Positions 62,751 through 64,000 of a stretch of DNA of 64,000 nucleotides are shown one piece after another. Numbering within the stretch: the stretch's first letter is position 1; each line of letters opens with the position of its first letter. Under the pieces are notes generated by a model, which was not told where the DNA came from, ran no database searches, and was given only the letters and a program-made list of their open reading frames with translations. The translations under genes and the position numbers were made by a program. Origin of the DNA: JAJCYK01 sp965212195 (GTDB lineage: Bacteria > Bacteroidota > Bacteroidia > Cytophagales > Cyclobacteriaceae); the NCBI GenBank assembly GCA_965212195.1, contig CBDBUW010000010.1, forward strand, positions 806,001 to 870,000. Reading direction: 5' to 3'.

Positions 62751-62775
62751 ATATTAAAAAAGATATTATCAATAA

Positions 62776-64000
62776 TTACCAGTATGTCTCGGATGGTTTT
62801 GAAAGATCCGTACCAAACGCTGCCTTACCCAGATAAAACAAACATTCGTCACTGGTGGCCGGCATCAACCCACCACATCGTGACTCGCGATAATAGCGTT
62901 CCAGGGGCATTCTTCTGGAAATCGTACTACCTCCGCAAAGTCTAATGGCTTCGGAAGTCAAGCTCGGTCCTAATTCACTTACCATATATTTTGCATGGTG
63001 AATTGCGGCATTCGCCTCAGGAGAACCGGGTCGATCAGCAACCAGCTTGGCGGCACTGTAGGCCACCCTGCGTGTGGATTCCAATCGCGAGTATAATTCT
63101 CCTACTTTATGTTGGATACGAGTATCTTCAGATAACGGCGTTTGAGTCCCGGGGATTTTTTTAGTCTTAAGATATTCCACTAAGAATTCAAAAGCCGCGG
63201 AACAAATACCCAAGTAAACACCATTGTAACCCCCTACCAGCCAATGTGGCTCTCGGGCGATTTTGTAGAGGGCCATGCCCTCACTTCCCAGAAATAGGGC
63301 TTCGGGGGGAACCAAGCAGTCCTCAAAGTAAACCGGATTGGTAGAGGTGGCACGCATCCCTAATACATCCCAGATGAACTCCACCCGGGCGTTGGGATTA
63401 TCTTTATCCACCACTAAATAAGAGATTGCCGGAACATCCGATTCCATATCGGCCGATCGGGCAGCTACCACATAATAATCAGCATAGCCCGCCATGGATA
63501 CCCAGTTCTTTACTCCATTGATCACAAATCCTCCGTCGACTCTCTTGTATAATGTCTTAAGTTTACTGAAGTGAGCACCAATACCTGGCTCCGATGAGGC
63601 AGACGCAAATAATTTCTTTTCGTTAATGGATTGGTCGTACACCCAGGTAATGAAATCCGTCATACGTTTTTCCCTGCTGCCGCCAATACCTTCCACATCT
63701 AACTCGGCTAAACTGCCTACTGCAATATTGTGCATATTGAAGGTTAGACCGGTTGAGGCATCACCTTTTGCTAATTGCTCAAGGGCGCGGGTATAGGTAA
63801 GAAAATCTGCCCCCATTCCTCCGTATTTTTTAGGGATCATGATACCCAAAAGCCCGGCATCCTTGATTTCTTGAAAATTTTCAACCGGAAACGAACCTTC
63901 TTTGTCGTACTTTGCTGCTCTCGAAACAAATTTGTTACCCAAATCACGACATAATTCAATTATTTCGTGGCTTTGAATATCAATAGGAGCAATTTTTTGT
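62776..64000 (-). CDS. Acyl-CoA dehydrogenase family flavoprotein (5' end outside window)
   Basis: About 408 residues visible. The frame stays open to position 64000, and the preceding residues (KIAPIDIQSHEIIELCRD) read as a normal family N-terminus, so the TTG at 63942 is not the start. Motifs: SEPGIGAHFSKLKT, GVKNWVSMAGYADYYVVAAR, LGMRATSTNPVYFE, IQHKVGELYSRLESTRR and the C-terminal RCGGLMPATSDE. It lacks a Glu at both usual base positions (His in EPHWLVGG; Pro in LMPATSDE). It may be an inactive partner of the other flavoprotein or a flavin monooxygenase-like branch. Confidence 0.82.
   Translation of the reverse strand, partial: QKIAPIDIQSHEIIELCRDLGNKFVSRAAKYDKEGSFPVENFQEIKDAGLLGIMIPKKYGGMGADFLTYTRALEQLAKGDASTGLTFNMHNIAVGSLAELDVEGIGGSREKRMTDFITWVYDQSINEKKLFASASSEPGIGAHFSKLKTLYKRVDGGFVINGVKNWVSMAGYADYYVVAARSADMESDVPAISYLVVDKDNPNARVEFIWDVLGMRATSTNPVYFEDCLVPPEALFLGSEGMALYKIAREPHWLVGGYNGVYLGICSAAFEFLVEYLKTKKIPGTQTPLSEDTRIQHKVGELYSRLESTRRVAYSAAKLVADRPGSPEANAAIHHAKYMVSELGPSLTSEAIRLCGGSTISRRMPLERYYRESRCGGLMPATSDECLFYLGKAAFGTDLSKPSETYW

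Noticed and set aside
1..64000. CRISPR arrays, tRNA/rRNA genes, insertion sequences, prophage genes, replication origin
   Set aside because: None was recognised by reading both strands; no spaced repeats, cloverleaf-like segments or transposase motifs were seen.

Overview
The window comes from a Bacteroidota genome, most likely a Cytophagales-type aerobic (probably marine) bacterium. The reasons are a full alternative complex III plus aa3-type oxidase gene block, a type IX secretion (T9SS) C-terminal sorting domain, SprB-type repeats, and promoters of the Bacteroidota pattern TTTG-N19-TAnnTTTG. I cannot name the species from sequence alone. No tRNA, rRNA, CRISPR array, insertion sequence or phage gene was recognised.

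Region 1 (1-16,796, all minus strand, read right to left) is a respiratory block. actA-B-C-D-E-F (alternative complex III, a quinol:cytochrome c/oxidase electron-transfer complex) is followed by cytochrome c oxidase subunits II and I, heme A synthase, heme O synthase, two subunit III proteins, subunit IV, a SCO-like protein lacking its copper ligands, a DUF420 membrane protein, a small CAMCR-motif membrane protein, and the start of a DUF983 gene. Gene spacing is tight, with several short overlaps. A clear promoter sits just upstream of actA.

Region 2 (17,183-20,997) holds proB-proA-proC (proline from glutamate, plus strand) and, tail to tail, a Sfp-type phosphopantetheinyl transferase.

Region 3 (21,398 to the right edge) is a large exopolysaccharide cluster using the Wzx/Wzy pathway. 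It has an outer-membrane export lipoprotein, a tyrosine autokinase/chain-length regulator, a polymerase-type membrane protein, a flippase and a polyprenyl-phosphate sugar transferase. Around these are four GT4 or DUF354 glycosyltransferase-like proteins, a 3-amino-sugar pathway (Gfo/Idh oxidoreductase, hexapeptide acyltransferase, DegT aminotransferase, WecB-like 2-epimerase), two sulfotransferases, two polysaccharide deacetylases, an AAC(3)-like acetyltransferase, a FemAB-like protein, a methyltransferase split by a frameshift, and three secreted beta-helix proteins. Two of those three are PL1 pectate-lyase-like, one T9SS-exported and one a lipoprotein. The predicted product is a heavily decorated, probably sulfated polysaccharide.

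The most interesting part is the right end (58,389-64,000). A stand-alone amino-acid adenylation enzyme, a free carrier protein, two acyl-CoA-dehydrogenase-family flavoproteins and a two-lobed GNAT acyltransferase lie together inside the sugar-modification operon. The adenylation-pocket residues read by hand (D-L-F-Y-I-A-L-V-I-K) resemble the proline-type pocket as I remember it, and one flavoprotein keeps the isovaleryl-CoA-dehydrogenase-type catalytic Glu. This resembles the prolyl-to-pyrrolyl carrier-protein chemistry of pyrrole antibiotics, here apparently aimed at acylating a glycan. A second GNAT plus carrier pair lies at 42,868-44,382, with its own promoter.
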